A stretch of DNA of 64,000 nt from Pseudomonas putida (GCF_028682635.1 NZ_JANHLK010000008.1:179382-243381); one strand, 5' to 3'; positions 32,559 through 42,650 are shown, counted from the first letter of the stretch. Numbers and translations are program-made. Notes: generated by a model not told the origin, from the sequence alone.

Positions 32559-33169
32559 TCACTATCATCGATTACGGATTGGGTAACATTCAGGCGTTTG
32601 TCAACGTTTACAAGCGATTGAACATCCCGGTGACGGTAGCTAAGCAGCCGGGGGATCTTGAGTCGGCGACACGTCTAATCCTTCCAGGAGTCGGTGCGTT
32701 CGATCATGCGATGGAGCGTCTGGATGCATCAGGTATGCGTCCGCTTCTGGAAAAGCTTGTGCGGGAGCAAAAGGTTCCGGTCCTAGGGATCTGCGTAGGT
32801 ATGCAGATCCTGGCTTCTGCCAGTGATGAAGGTCGACTCCCTGGGCTTGGATGGGTCAGAGGGCGAGTGCGGGCATTCGCAGACGTTCCAGAGCTCAAGG
32901 GGATTCCTTTACCGCATATGGGTTGGAATGACATTCGGCCCCGGCCTGACGTGCCCTTGTTCAAGGGGCTGGAAGAGGATGCGAGGTTCTATTTTTTGCA
33001 CTCATTCTTTTTCGACTGCGAAGACGGGACTGGAGGCATTGCGTCCGCGTCCTACGGACAAGATTTTGTCTGTGCCGTCGCTGAAGATAATGTCTACGGC
33101 GTGCAGTTTCATCCCGAAAAGAGCCACCATTTTGGGGCGGATCTTCTGAAAAACTTCGCGGAATTTTAA
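32555..33169 (+). CDS. hisH2: Imidazole glycerol phosphate synthase-type glutaminase subunit HisH2
   Basis: A 204-residue class I glutamine amidotransferase. The nucleophile cysteine is in LGICVGMQIL near residue 80, and the His/Glu pair is in QFHPEKSH near residue 188. It releases ammonia for WbpG with HisF2. It is a paralogue of the histidine-pathway HisH. The ATG overlaps the wbpG stop. Confidence 0.93.
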   Translation: MITIIDYGLGNIQAFVNVYKRLNIPVTVAKQPGDLESATRLILPGVGAFDHAMERLDASGMRPLLEKLVREQKVPVLGICVGMQILASASDEGRLPGLGWVRGRVRAFADVPELKGIPLPHMGWNDIRPRPDVPLFKGLEEDARFYFLHSFFFDCEDGTGGIASASYGQDFVCAVAEDNVYGVQFHPEKSHHFGADLLKNFAEF

Positions 33170-33170
33170 T

Positions 33171-33953
33171 ATGCTAAGGCCTAGAATCATTCCATGTCTG
33201 TTGATTCAGGATAGCGGTCTGGTGAAAACCGTCCGTTTTAAAGACCCAAAGTATGTTGGGGATCCTATCAACGCGGTTAAGATCTTCAATGAGAAAGAGG
33301 CGGATGAGCTGATCGTATTGGATATCGACGCTTCGGTTAAAGGTGTTGAACCCAATTACAAACAGATTGCCAATCTAGCCGCAGAATGCCGGATGCCGTT
33401 GTGTTACGGCGGTGGTATACGAACGGCTGAACAGGCAAAAAGAATAATCAGTCTGGGGGTCGAGAAGGTTGCCATCAGCTCTGCTGCCTTGGCAGATCCT
33501 ATGTTGATCACCAGGATCGCTGAAGAAATTGGGCGGCAGAGTGTCGTTGTGGTTTTGGACCATAAACATCGGATGCTGAGCAAAAGCCAGGATGTCTGGA
33601 CCCACAACGGTACCCGCAATACCAAACGCAGCGTATTGGAAGTGGCGATGGAAATGCAGGAACTGGGTGCCGGTGAGATTGTGATCAACGCCATCGATAA
33701 TGATGGGCGGATGAAGGGTTATGATATAGACCTCGCACTTAAGTTACGTCAATCCCTGCACATCCCCATCACGATCTTAGGTGGCGGTGGGTCGCTTGAA
33801 GATATGCGTAGCGTAGTCTCCGCATGTGGTGTTGTGGGGGTCGCTGCGGGTAGTTTTTTTGTGTTCAAGGGGAGCTATCGTGCGGTGCTAATCAGCTACC
33901 CAAGTGCACAACAAAAAGACGAGCTAATTTATTCAGCTATACGAACTAAGTAA
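33171..33953 (+). CDS. hisF2: HisF2 cyclase-type subunit partnering HisH2
   Basis: A 260-residue (beta-alpha)8 barrel of the HisF family (RIIPCLLIQDSGLVKTVRF, LCYGGGIRTAEQAKRI, LGGGGSLEDM). In this locus it most likely channels ammonia from HisH2 to WbpG rather than making imidazole glycerol phosphate. Standard HisF has CLDV near the N-terminus; here it reads CLLI, so a histidine-cyclase catalytic aspartate appears to be replaced. That fits specialised use. Starts 1 base after hisH2. Confidence 0.92.
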   Translation: MLRPRIIPCLLIQDSGLVKTVRFKDPKYVGDPINAVKIFNEKEADELIVLDIDASVKGVEPNYKQIANLAAECRMPLCYGGGIRTAEQAKRIISLGVEKVAISSAALADPMLITRIAEEIGRQSVVVVLDHKHRMLSKSQDVWTHNGTRNTKRSVLEVAMEMQELGAGEIVINAIDNDGRMKGYDIDLALKLRQSLHIPITILGGGGSLEDMRSVVSACGVVGVAAGSFFVFKGSYRAVLISYPSAQQKDELIYSAIRTK

Positions 33954-33985
33954 CATAGCCTGGTTCGCGGCAAGGGTAGGTCATT

Positions 33986-35020
33986 ATGTTTAGTGGAAAA
34001 AAACTTCTTATCTCCGGTGGCACGGGTTCCTTCGGTAACGCGGTACTAAAACGTTTCCTGGATACCGATATTGCTGAAATTCGAATTTTCAGTCGGGACG
34101 AAAAGAAACAGGATGACATGCGCAAGCGCTACAGCAACCCAAAGCTTAAGTTCTACATTGGTGACGTGCGTGATTATCAGAGCGTTCTAAACGCTACCCG
34201 TGGAATTGACTATATTTTTCATGCCGCTGCGCTCAAGCAGGTCCCATCTTGTGAGTTTCACCCGATGGAGGCGGTAAAAACCAACGTTATCGGTACTGAT
34301 AATGTCTTGGAGGCCGCGATCCAGAATGAAGTTAAACGCGTGGTCTGCTTGAGCACCGACAAGGCAGTTTACCCAATTAACGCAATGGGTATATCAAAAG
34401 CCATGATGGAAAAGGTCATGGTTGCCAAGTCTCGTAATGTGGATGATACCAAGACTGTTATCTGCGGTACTCGTTACGGGAATGTCATGGCATCCCGCGG
34501 ATCGGTTATCCCGCTGTTCATCGACCAGATACGTGCTGGAAAATCTTTGTCGATTACAGATCCAAACATGACTCGGTTCATGATGACGTTAGCGGATGCT
34601 GTTGATTTGGTTCTGTATGCCTTTGAACATGGCAACAATGGAGATCTCTTCGTTCAAAAGGCACCCGCAGCGACAGTGGAAACACTTGCGCGTGCGCTGA
34701 CATCAATGTTGGGACAACCCGAGCATCCCATTCAGATCATCGGTACGCGTCACGGGGAGAAACTCTACGAGGCACTGCTGAGCCGGGAAGAAATGGCATG
34801 CGCCGAGGATATGGGCGACTATTTCCGTGTTCCCCCTGACCTGCGGGATTTGAACTACAGCAAATTTGTAGAGCAGGGCGAAGAAAAAATTTCCACGATG
34901 GAGGACTATAACTCTCATAACACAGAGCGACTGGACGTCGAGGGCATGCAGAACCTGCTGCTTAAACTGGACTTTATGCGTGCAATTCAGCGCGGCGAAC
35001 ATGCGACACCCGAGGAATAA
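33986..35020 (+). CDS. wbjB: UDP-GlcNAc 4,6-dehydratase (5-inverting), WbjB/CapE type
   Basis: A 344-residue extended SDR with the N-terminal ISGGTGSFGNAVL and the active-site segment LSTDKAVYPINAMGISKAMMEK (Met-x3-Lys instead of Tyr-x3-Lys). It is the first enzyme of UDP-L-FucNAc synthesis. It is followed immediately by wbjC and wbjD, the complete pathway as in P. aeruginosa O11 and Staphylococcus capE-F-G. Confidence 0.92.
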   Translation: MFSGKKLLISGGTGSFGNAVLKRFLDTDIAEIRIFSRDEKKQDDMRKRYSNPKLKFYIGDVRDYQSVLNATRGIDYIFHAAALKQVPSCEFHPMEAVKTNVIGTDNVLEAAIQNEVKRVVCLSTDKAVYPINAMGISKAMMEKVMVAKSRNVDDTKTVICGTRYGNVMASRGSVIPLFIDQIRAGKSLSITDPNMTRFMMTLADAVDLVLYAFEHGNNGDLFVQKAPAATVETLARALTSMLGQPEHPIQIIGTRHGEKLYEALLSREEMACAEDMGDYFRVPPDLRDLNYSKFVEQGEEKISTMEDYNSHNTERLDVEGMQNLLLKLDFMRAIQRGEHATPEE

Positions 35021-35023
35021 GGC

Positions 35024-36142
35024 ATGAAAGTATTGATCACCGGTGCCAACGGATTCGTCGGTAAGAATCTCGTTGCTCATTTGAAAGTGCGAAAAGACGT
35101 CGAGGTGCTGCGATTCTGTCGGGAGGACAGTATTGCAAGCCTGCATTCACTCGTATCAAAAGTGGATTTCATTTTCCATTTGGCCGGTGTCAATCGTCCT
35201 CAAAATGTTGAAGAGTTTAAGGTGGGTAATGCGGATTTGACTCAAGCGCTGTGTGTTGCTGTTGAAGCTACCGGTCGCAACATTCCTCTACTGTATACTT
35301 CTTCAATTCAAGCTGAATTAGCCAACGCCTATGGTTCCAGTAAACGAGATGCTGAGGAGGCGCTGCTGAGCCTTTCTGCTAAACATGGCAATCATGTTCA
35401 TTTGTTTCGATTGCCTAATGTCTTTGGTAAGTGGGCACGACCTAATTATAATTCCGCGGTCGCGACTTTTTGCCACAATATCGCCCATGGATTGCCGATC
35501 TGTATCAATGACGCGAATGCCAAGGTTTCGCTTGTTTACATTGATGACGTTATAGCCAGTTTTGTATCTGTTATGGATGGCAAGCAATCGGGTAACCCAT
35601 TTGTTACTGTTGAACCTCATTATACGACGACGGTAGGTGAGCTTTCGGCACAAATTTATGCATTTAAAGAAAGCCGTCAGTCGATGATCACGGAGCGTGT
35701 GGGGGCTGGGCTAGTGCGCGCTTTGTACTCTACGTATCTAAGTTATCTACCGCCTGAAGATTTCACTTACGAAGTTCCCAAGTATGGAGACGCCCGCGGT
35801 GTCTTTGTTGAGATGCTCAAGACCAAGGATTCTGGTCAGTTTTCTTATTTTACCGCACATCCCGGTATCACCCGGGGTGGTCACTATCACCATACCAAAA
35901 CCGAAAAATTCCTGGTCATCAAAGGCAGGGCGTGTTTTCGTTTTCGCCACATATCATCAGATGCGTTTTACGAACTGTTCACTGATGGGGAAACCCCGGA
36001 AATCGTCGAGACGGTACCAGGTTGGAGTCACGACATCACTAACGTCGGTGACGACGAAATGATCGTGATGTTGTGGGCGAACGAAATTTTTGATCGTGAG
36101 ATGCCGGACACTTACACCATGCCTGTAGGCACCCAGGTCTGA
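35024..36142 (+). CDS. wbjC: UDP-2-acetamido-2,6-dideoxy-L-talose-type reductase, WbjC/CapF
   Basis: A 372-residue two-domain protein. The N-terminal Rossmann domain (ITGANGFVGKNLVAHL) reduces the 4-keto intermediate. The C-terminal cupin domain (~residues 250-370, GGHYHHTKTEKFLVIKG) carries the metal-binding histidines and performs the 3-epimerisation. Second step of UDP-L-FucNAc synthesis. Starts 3 bases after wbjB. Confidence 0.92.
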   Translation: MKVLITGANGFVGKNLVAHLKVRKDVEVLRFCREDSIASLHSLVSKVDFIFHLAGVNRPQNVEEFKVGNADLTQALCVAVEATGRNIPLLYTSSIQAELANAYGSSKRDAEEALLSLSAKHGNHVHLFRLPNVFGKWARPNYNSAVATFCHNIAHGLPICINDANAKVSLVYIDDVIASFVSVMDGKQSGNPFVTVEPHYTTTVGELSAQIYAFKESRQSMITERVGAGLVRALYSTYLSYLPPEDFTYEVPKYGDARGVFVEMLKTKDSGQFSYFTAHPGITRGGHYHHTKTEKFLVIKGRACFRFRHISSDAFYELFTDGETPEIVETVPGWSHDITNVGDDEMIVMLWANEIFDREMPDTYTMPVGTQV

Positions 36143-36152
36143 CTGAATAGGA

Positions 36153-37295
36153 ATGAGCGTTGCGATGAAAAAGTTGAAAATCGTCACAGTTGTAGGCACC
36201 CGTCCTGAAATTATCCGTTTGTCGCGAGTTATCGCCGCACTCGACAAACACTGCGATCACGTATTGGTTCACACCGGCCAAAACTATGACTATGAGCTGA
36301 ATGAGATATTTTTCCAGGACCTCGGGATTCGCAAACCGGATCATTTTCTCAATGCGGCAGGTAGTAGTGGCGCAGAAACGATCGGAAACGTGATTATTGC
36401 GGTGGATCGAGTGCTTGCGTCAGTTCAACCTGAAGCACTGCTGGTGTTGGGTGATACCAATAGTTGCATGGCGGTTATTCCTGCAAAACGACGTAAAATT
36501 CCAACTTTTCATATGGAAGCAGGTAATCGTTGTTTCGATATGCGGGTTCCTGAAGAGATCAATCGTCGGATCGTCGATCATACTGCTGACATCAACCTTA
36601 CTTACAGCACTATTGCGCGAGATTACCTACTTAAAGAAGGGTTGTCTCCCGATATGGTCATCAAGACCGGTAGTCCGATGTTCGAGGTCTTGAATCATTA
36701 TCGCGATGGAATTGACGCGTCAGATGTATTGCAACGCTTGGGCCTGGAGTCAGGTAAGTTTTTTGTAGTCAGCGCACATCGCGAAGAGAATATCGATTCT
36801 GATAAGAATTTTCTAAAATTGGTTGATGTCCTCAATACTGTTGCAGTGACTTTTGGTTATCCGGTCATTGTTTCAACTCATCCACGTACTCAAAAACGTG
36901 TGGATGCACTGGGTATTGTATTTCATGAGAATGTAAATCTTCTCAAGCCCCTAGGGTTCAAAGACTACAATAAATTACAACTCGAGTCCAAGGCGGTATT
37001 GTCCGATAGCGGTACCATCAACGAAGAGTCTTCGATTCTAAACTTTCCGGCGTTGAACATACGTGAGGCTCACGAGCGTCCTGAAGGTATGGAGGAAGCC
37101 GCTGTAATGATGGTAGGGCTTGAGGTTGAGCGGGTCTTGCAAGGGCTGATGATTCTGGAGTCGCAAGCTTCCGGAGCTGAACGTACTTTGCGCCTGGTCG
37201 CAGACTACAGTATGCCCAACGTTTCCGAAAAAGTCGCGAGAGTCGTACACAGTTATACTGACTATGTTAACCGAGTGGTCTGGAAGCGTTACTAA
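36153..37295 (+). CDS. wbjD: UDP-N-acetyl-L-fucosamine synthase (2-epimerase), WbjD/CapG
   Basis: A 380-residue non-hydrolysing UDP-GlcNAc 2-epimerase-like enzyme (VVGTRPEIIRLSRVI, HTGQNYDYELN, GDTNSC, HMEAGNRCFD, SDSGTINEE). As the third gene of the wbjBCD set it makes UDP-L-FucNAc. No separate WbpI epimerase is present in the locus. The start could also be the second ATG at 36165 (MKKLKIVTV). Confidence 0.9.
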   Translation: MSVAMKKLKIVTVVGTRPEIIRLSRVIAALDKHCDHVLVHTGQNYDYELNEIFFQDLGIRKPDHFLNAAGSSGAETIGNVIIAVDRVLASVQPEALLVLGDTNSCMAVIPAKRRKIPTFHMEAGNRCFDMRVPEEINRRIVDHTADINLTYSTIARDYLLKEGLSPDMVIKTGSPMFEVLNHYRDGIDASDVLQRLGLESGKFFVVSAHREENIDSDKNFLKLVDVLNTVAVTFGYPVIVSTHPRTQKRVDALGIVFHENVNLLKPLGFKDYNKLQLESKAVLSDSGTINEESSILNFPALNIREAHERPEGMEEAAVMMVGLEVERVLQGLMILESQASGAERTLRLVADYSMPNVSEKVARVVHSYTDYVNRVVWKRY

Positions 37296-37309
37296 TTTGA
37301 GTTGTGATC

Positions 37310-38563
37310 ATGCCTGAGAGTAAATTGAGAATTCTGGTGGTTTCGCAGTATTTTTGGCCAGAAAATATGCGAATCAACGATTTGGTTAGCGATTTTACCG
37401 AGAAGGGACACTCGGTCACTGTGTTGACGGGTTTGCCTAATTATCCAGAAGGCAAAATATTCGAAGAGTATGAGGCGACGCCTGCACAATTTAACAACTA
37501 TTGCGATGCCAAAGTAGTCAGAGTTCCTATGCTGGCACGAGGTAAGCGAAGTATAAGTTTGATATTGAATTATTTCAGTTTCTTCACTTCTGCCTCGGTC
37601 GTGGGTGCTTATAAATTGCGCGGCGAAAAATTCGACGCAGTATTTGTTTATGCAGTGTCCCCGATTATGGCGGCTATACCGGCATTGGTTATGGGGCGAC
37701 TAAAGCGCGCACCGGTGTTTGTATGGGTGCTTGATCTTTGGCCTGAGACACTGAGGGCAGTGGGTGTTCTCAAAAAACCTGCTTTGCTATCACTTGTCGG
37801 AAAAATGGTGTCGTGGATTTATAATCGAACTGATTATTTGCTTTTGCAGTCTCATGGTTTCTTTGAGAATGTTAAAAATTATTGTACGAAAGACATAGAT
37901 CCTCAACGGTTGGTTTATTTTCCAAGTTGGGCCGAAGATGATTTTTCATCAGCAGTGCCCCAAAGTTCCAGTTTATTGGATCGTGACGATACGGTATTTA
38001 CTGTCGTATTCGCGGGCAACCTCGGTGAAGCTCAGGATCTTCCTGCGGTTCTGGATGCTGCATCCGCGCTACGTGATAAGGTGGCTATTCGCTGGGTAAT
38101 TGTTGGTGACGGTCGAATGAGTGAATGGCTGGGTCAGCAAGTACACTCAAGGGGGCTCGATAATGTGTTGTTATTGGGCAGGCATCCGTTGGAAAAGATG
38201 CCAGGTTTGTTTGCGAACGCGGATGCCTTGCTTGTTTCGCTCAAGACCAATGATGTTTTTGAAAAGACCATTCCCGGAAAGGTCCAAGCCTATCTAGCAT
38301 CAGGCAGGCCGCTCCTGGGGATGATCAACGGCGAGGCAGCAAGGGTGATTGGTGACTCTGGCGCTGGCCTCACCTGCGCATCTGGTGACGCCAGCGGACT
38401 CGCAAGCATTACCTTGGCGCTCGCGAAAACAGACTCAATGAAGCTGAAGGCGATGGGGGAGTCAGGTCGTCAATATTACCTGAGCAACTACTCGAAGCCT
38501 CTTCTTCTGACCCGACTCGAAGATTTATTTCGCAACGCCACTCTACGAAAGGTCAACCGCTGA
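37310..38563 (+). CDS. GT4 glycosyltransferase, WbuB-like (probable L-FucNAc transferase)
   Basis: A ~417-residue GT-B enzyme beginning LRILVVSQYFWPENMRINDL, with LTGLPNYPEGKI, VWVLDLWPE and a C-terminal site KTIPGKVQAYLASGRP. This is the WbuB/WbjE-type family that follows wbjBCD in other loci and transfers L-FucNAc. A GTG two codons upstream (37304) is an alternative start. Its stop overlaps the next ATG (TGATG-type, base 38563). Confidence 0.88.
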   Translation: MPESKLRILVVSQYFWPENMRINDLVSDFTEKGHSVTVLTGLPNYPEGKIFEEYEATPAQFNNYCDAKVVRVPMLARGKRSISLILNYFSFFTSASVVGAYKLRGEKFDAVFVYAVSPIMAAIPALVMGRLKRAPVFVWVLDLWPETLRAVGVLKKPALLSLVGKMVSWIYNRTDYLLLQSHGFFENVKNYCTKDIDPQRLVYFPSWAEDDFSSAVPQSSSLLDRDDTVFTVVFAGNLGEAQDLPAVLDAASALRDKVAIRWVIVGDGRMSEWLGQQVHSRGLDNVLLLGRHPLEKMPGLFANADALLVSLKTNDVFEKTIPGKVQAYLASGRPLLGMINGEAARVIGDSGAGLTCASGDASGLASITLALAKTDSMKLKAMGESGRQYYLSNYSKPLLLTRLEDLFRNATLRKVNR

Positions 38564-39525
38564 TGCAGCAGACTATTTTACTGACCGGCGCGACTGGTTT
38601 CGTTGGGGGAGCCATTTTAAAGCGCTTACATGATGAGAAAAAACACTCTGTCATGGTCGCAGTTCGACACGAGTCGCGCTCTCTTGCTAGAAGTGTTCCA
38701 CAGATTCGCATTGGGTCCCTCGACGGTAGTACTAATTGGGAAGGGCATTTCGTAGATTCTGGCGTAGTAATTCATTCTGCGGCTCGAGTGCATGTGATGA
38801 ATGACGTCGAAGCCGACCCACTGGCGGCGTTTCGTAAAGTAAATGTCGAGGGTACTTTGAATCTTGCCAGGCAAGCGGCTGACGCTGGCATACGACGATT
38901 CATTTTCATCAGTTCAATAAAGGTCAACGGGGAAGGGACCGAGCACGGTGTTTCTTATACCGCCGAAGACTCACCGGCCCCCATGGATCCGTATGGGATT
39001 TCGAAGATGGAAGCTGAGCAGGGACTTCGCAAGCTCGCGGCAGAAACGGCGATGGAGATAGTTATAATTCGACCGGTGCTGGTCTATGGGCCAGGTGTCA
39101 AAGCGAATTTTTTGAATATGATGCGCTGGTTGGATAGGGGAATCCCTCTTCCTTTCGGAGCGATTCATAACAGTCGAAGTCTAGTTGCTCTTGACAATCT
39201 GGTGGATCTGATAGTGACATGTATCGATCACCCTGCGGCGGCGAATCAGACGTTTCTTGTGAGCGATGGTGAGGACTTGTCTACTACTGCGTTGTTGAGC
39301 AAAATGGCTAAAGCGCTCAATAAACCGGCCAGACTAATCCCCATACCCAGTTGGATGCTTCAGGGAGTTGCCGGCCTGTTGGGTAAGAAAGGGCTTTCGC
39401 AGAGACTGTGCGGGTCATTGCGAGTCGATATCTCCAAAACTCGAAGTCTTTTAGGCTGGATACCGCCACGAAGCGTTGATGAAGCGTTGGCGAATACTGC
39501 AAAGCATTTCCGGGAAAATAAATAA
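38563..39525 (+). CDS. NAD-dependent 4-ketoreductase/epimerase, WbpV/WbpK-like
   Basis: A 320-residue extended SDR with LTGATGFVGGAILKRL at the N-terminus and the YGISKMEAE active-site motif (Tyr-x3-Lys) near residue 140. Family members reduce the 4-keto sugar nucleotide made by WbpM to UDP-D-QuiNAc (WbpV) or UDP-D-FucNAc (WbpK). The sequence does not let me choose between the two. Placed directly before wbpL, whose substrate it makes. Confidence 0.85.
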   Translation: MQQTILLTGATGFVGGAILKRLHDEKKHSVMVAVRHESRSLARSVPQIRIGSLDGSTNWEGHFVDSGVVIHSAARVHVMNDVEADPLAAFRKVNVEGTLNLARQAADAGIRRFIFISSIKVNGEGTEHGVSYTAEDSPAPMDPYGISKMEAEQGLRKLAAETAMEIVIIRPVLVYGPGVKANFLNMMRWLDRGIPLPFGAIHNSRSLVALDNLVDLIVTCIDHPAAANQTFLVSDGEDLSTTALLSKMAKALNKPARLIPIPSWMLQGVAGLLGKKGLSQRLCGSLRVDISKTRSLLGWIPPRSVDEALANTAKHFRENK

Positions 39526-39527
39526 GA

Positions 39528-40544
39528 ATGATTTATTTGTGGTTGGTACCTGCAGTTGCCGTTTTTTCTTTTTTATTAACTGGCGCACTGAGACGATACG
39601 CGCTGGCTAGAAGCATCATTGATGTTCCCAATGCGCGAAGCTCCCATACGATTCCAACACCGCGCGGTGGTGGAGTCGCGATTGTCTTGACCTTTCTGGC
39701 ATCCCTTCCATTTTTTGGTGTGCTCGAACTGGTACCTTGGCAGCAGTTGGTCGCAATAGGCGGTGCAGGAGCATTGGTAGCCGTTATTGGATTCATGGAC
39801 GATCACGGCCACATTGCTGCTCGTTGGCGTCTGTTGGGACATTTTGGTGCTGCTATCTGGCTTCTTGCCTGGTTAGGGGGGCTCCCCCCCGTTACATTGT
39901 TCGGCATGAGTCTGAACCTTTATTGGTTTGGAAACCTACTCGCTGCGTTTTATCTGGTTTGGCTGCTGAATCTATACAATTTCATGGACGGAATTGACGG
40001 CATTGCCAGCATCGAAGCATTGTGTGCTTGTCTTGGTGCTTGTTTGCTTTACTGGATGAGTGGCGCTCCGCAGCTCGTCTGGGGGCCATTGATGCTGGCT
40101 GTAGCTGTAATCGGTTTCCTATACTGGAATTTTCCACCAGCACGGATATTTATGGGCGATGCCGGAAGTGGCTTTTTGGGCATCGTTCTGGGCGGTCTTT
40201 CGCTGCAGGCAGCCTGGGCCTCCCAGGAGTTTCTGTGGGCTTGGTTGATCCTTTTAGGCGTGTTCATTGTCGATGCGACATACACCTTGATTCGCCGATT
40301 GCTTCGCGGTGATAAAGTTTATGAGGCCCATCGGAGCCATGCATATCAGTATGCATCTCGCCGGTTCGGCAAGCATTTGCCGGTAACGCTAGCCGTAGGT
40401 GCCATTAATCTTTTCTGGTTGTTGCCAATCGCATTCGCGGTAACACAATTCAGGCTGGATGGGGCTTGGGGCGTAATTATCGCCTATAGTCCGCTGGTCA
40501 TTCTTGCTGTGAAATTTCGTGCTGGTCAGCTCGAAACGGCCTGA
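39528..40544 (+). CDS. wbpL: Initiating sugar-1-phosphate transferase WbpL
   Basis: A 338-residue polyprenyl-phosphate N-acetylhexosamine-1-P transferase of the WecA/MraY family. It has ~10 membrane segments. The cytoplasmic motifs are NFMDGIDGIAS, FMGDAGSGFLG and HRSHAYQYAS. It starts the O-unit by attaching D-FucNAc/D-QuiNAc-1-P to undecaprenyl phosphate. Starts 2 bases after the epimerase stop. Confidence 0.93.
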   Translation: MIYLWLVPAVAVFSFLLTGALRRYALARSIIDVPNARSSHTIPTPRGGGVAIVLTFLASLPFFGVLELVPWQQLVAIGGAGALVAVIGFMDDHGHIAARWRLLGHFGAAIWLLAWLGGLPPVTLFGMSLNLYWFGNLLAAFYLVWLLNLYNFMDGIDGIASIEALCACLGACLLYWMSGAPQLVWGPLMLAVAVIGFLYWNFPPARIFMGDAGSGFLGIVLGGLSLQAAWASQEFLWAWLILLGVFIVDATYTLIRRLLRGDKVYEAHRSHAYQYASRRFGKHLPVTLAVGAINLFWLLPIAFAVTQFRLDGAWGVIIAYSPLVILAVKFRAGQLETA

Positions 40545-40655
40545 AGCTATCTAGACGTCTGTGGCATCGGATTTAGACGGTGCTGGCCACGAGCGAATCG
40601 GTACAATGAACAAGTGAACTCAGCTCAGGAGCAGCACAAGGTGTTTGAAGGGTTT

Positions 40656-42650
40656 ATGGATCGACTACGTGCGTTGTTGTTGGGTCTTACTCGCCACCAG
40701 AAACGATTGATTCAGGTACTGGCTGACATTGCTTTGGTATGGGCGGCGCTTTGGTTGGCCTTCGTCGTACGCCTGGGCATTGATGAAATGATCAACCCCC
40801 TCACCACGCATATCTGGCTCTTCCTAAGCGCCCCTGCTGTGGCGATTCCGCTATTCATTCGGTTTGGCATGTATCGCGCGGTGATGCGCTATTTCGGTAA
40901 CGATGCCCTCATTGCAATCATCAAGGCAGTCAGCCTGTCGTCGTTGATTTTAGGAGTTATCGTCTATTGGTATAGCAACCATCAAAATGTTGTTCCTCGA
41001 TCGATCATATTCAACTATTGGTGGTTGAGTTTGGTGATGATTGGTGGGCTACGTTTGGCTATGCGTCAGTATTTCCTTGGTGACTGGTTCTCAGCTGCTC
41101 AGCATGTCCCTTTCACTAACCGTGATGATGGTCTGCCAAAGGTTGCAGTTTATGGTGCGGGTGCGGCTGGTAATCAGTTGGTGGCTGCTCTCCGCATGGG
41201 ACGCGTGATGCGTCCGGTCGCGTTTATTGATGATGATGACAGTATTTCGAATCGGGTAATCTCGGGGCTGCAAGTCTATAAGCCGCAGCATATCGAGCAG
41301 ATGATCCACGCTACCGGTGTCCAGGAAATTTTGCTCGCTATTCCGTCCTCCTCCCGTGGTCGTCGTCGCGAGATTTTGGGATTCCTTGAAGGGTACCCAT
41401 TGCATGTGCGCAGTGTGCCAGGTTTCATGGACTTGGCGAGCGGCAGGGTTAAAGTGGATGATATTCAAGAAGTCGATATTGCCGACCTGTTAGGGCGCGA
41501 TGCTGTTCCTGCGCAAGAAGACTTGCTGGAGCACTGTATTCGGAAAAAAGCTGTAATGGTTACCGGTGCCGGTGGTTCGATCGGTTCTGAGTTATGCAGG
41601 CAGATCCTGGCGCAGTTACCAACCACACTTATTTTGTTCGATCATAGTGAGTTTAATCTCTATTGCATTTTATCCGAGCTTGAGCAGCGTATAAGCCGTG
41701 AATCGTTGTCCGTAAGGCTTTTACCAATTCTTGGTTCAGTAAGTAACCCAGCAAAATTGCTCGACGTTTTGAAGACATGGCGCATTGAAACGGTCTATCA
41801 CGCTGCGGCCTATAAACATGTACCAATGGTCGAACACAATATTGCAGAGGGGGTTCTTAACAATGTCATGGGTACGCTCAACACAGCGCAAGCGGCGCTG
41901 CAGGCGGGCGTTGCCAATTTTGTGCTGATTTCAACCGATAAAGCCGTTCGTCCTACAAATGTCATGGGTAGTACCAAACGACTTGCCGAATTGACCTTGC
42001 AGGCTTTGAGTCGTGAGATCGCACCGGTTTTGTTCGGCGATAACTCTAACGTTTCCCGGGTGAATAAAACCCGCTTCACGATGGTTAGATTCGGTAACGT
42101 CTTAGGGTCTTCGGGATCAGTTATTCCGCTTTTCCACAAGCAGATTAAATCCGGCGGTCCTATTACGGTAACTCACCCAAAAATTACTCGCTATTTCATG
42201 ACCATTCCTGAAGCTGCTCAATTGGTAATCCAGGCTGGATCGATGGGGCAGGGGGGGGACGTTTTCGTACTCGACATGGGTGAGCCGGTTAAAATTGTCG
42301 AATTGGCAGAAAAGATGATCCATCTTTCTGGACTGAGTGTTCGTTCCGAAAAGAACCCTAATAATGATATCGCTATAGAATTTACGGGGCTACGTCCAGG
42401 TGAGAAGCTTTATGAAGAGCTTTTGATTGGAGATAACGTAGAGTCAACCAAGCACCCGATGATCATGAGTGCGAACGAAGATTACTTGCCTTGGGATGTA
42501 CTGAAGGTAAAACTGTCTGAGTTGCTCTCGGCGGTTGACCAGGATGACTACGTAAAAGTGCGACAATTACTGCGTGACACCGTCAGTGGTTATGCACCTG
42601 ATGGGGATATAGTCGATTGGATATATCAGCAGCGTAGGCTTGAACCTTAG
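40656..42650 (+). CDS. wbpM: UDP-GlcNAc C6 dehydratase WbpM
   Basis: A 664-residue protein with four N-terminal membrane helices, a first Rossmann domain (VAVYGAGAAGNQLVAAL) and the catalytic SDR domain (VTGAGGSIGSELCRQI near residue 310). The active site is STDKAVRPTNVMGSTKR, with Met replacing Tyr as known for WbpM. It makes UDP-4-keto-6-deoxy-GlcNAc. The chosen start, MDRLRALLLG, gives the usual 665-residue size; a GTG 14 codons upstream is in frame. It is the last gene of the rightward operon and the usual 3' border of the locus. Confidence 0.93.
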   Translation: MDRLRALLLGLTRHQKRLIQVLADIALVWAALWLAFVVRLGIDEMINPLTTHIWLFLSAPAVAIPLFIRFGMYRAVMRYFGNDALIAIIKAVSLSSLILGVIVYWYSNHQNVVPRSIIFNYWWLSLVMIGGLRLAMRQYFLGDWFSAAQHVPFTNRDDGLPKVAVYGAGAAGNQLVAALRMGRVMRPVAFIDDDDSISNRVISGLQVYKPQHIEQMIHATGVQEILLAIPSSSRGRRREILGFLEGYPLHVRSVPGFMDLASGRVKVDDIQEVDIADLLGRDAVPAQEDLLEHCIRKKAVMVTGAGGSIGSELCRQILAQLPTTLILFDHSEFNLYCILSELEQRISRESLSVRLLPILGSVSNPAKLLDVLKTWRIETVYHAAAYKHVPMVEHNIAEGVLNNVMGTLNTAQAALQAGVANFVLISTDKAVRPTNVMGSTKRLAELTLQALSREIAPVLFGDNSNVSRVNKTRFTMVRFGNVLGSSGSVIPLFHKQIKSGGPITVTHPKITRYFMTIPEAAQLVIQAGSMGQGGDVFVLDMGEPVKIVELAEKMIHLSGLSVRSEKNPNNDIAIEFTGLRPGEKLYEELLIGDNVESTKHPMIMSANEDYLPWDVLKVKLSELLSAVDQDDYVKVRQLLRDTVSGYAPDGDIVDWIYQQRRLEP

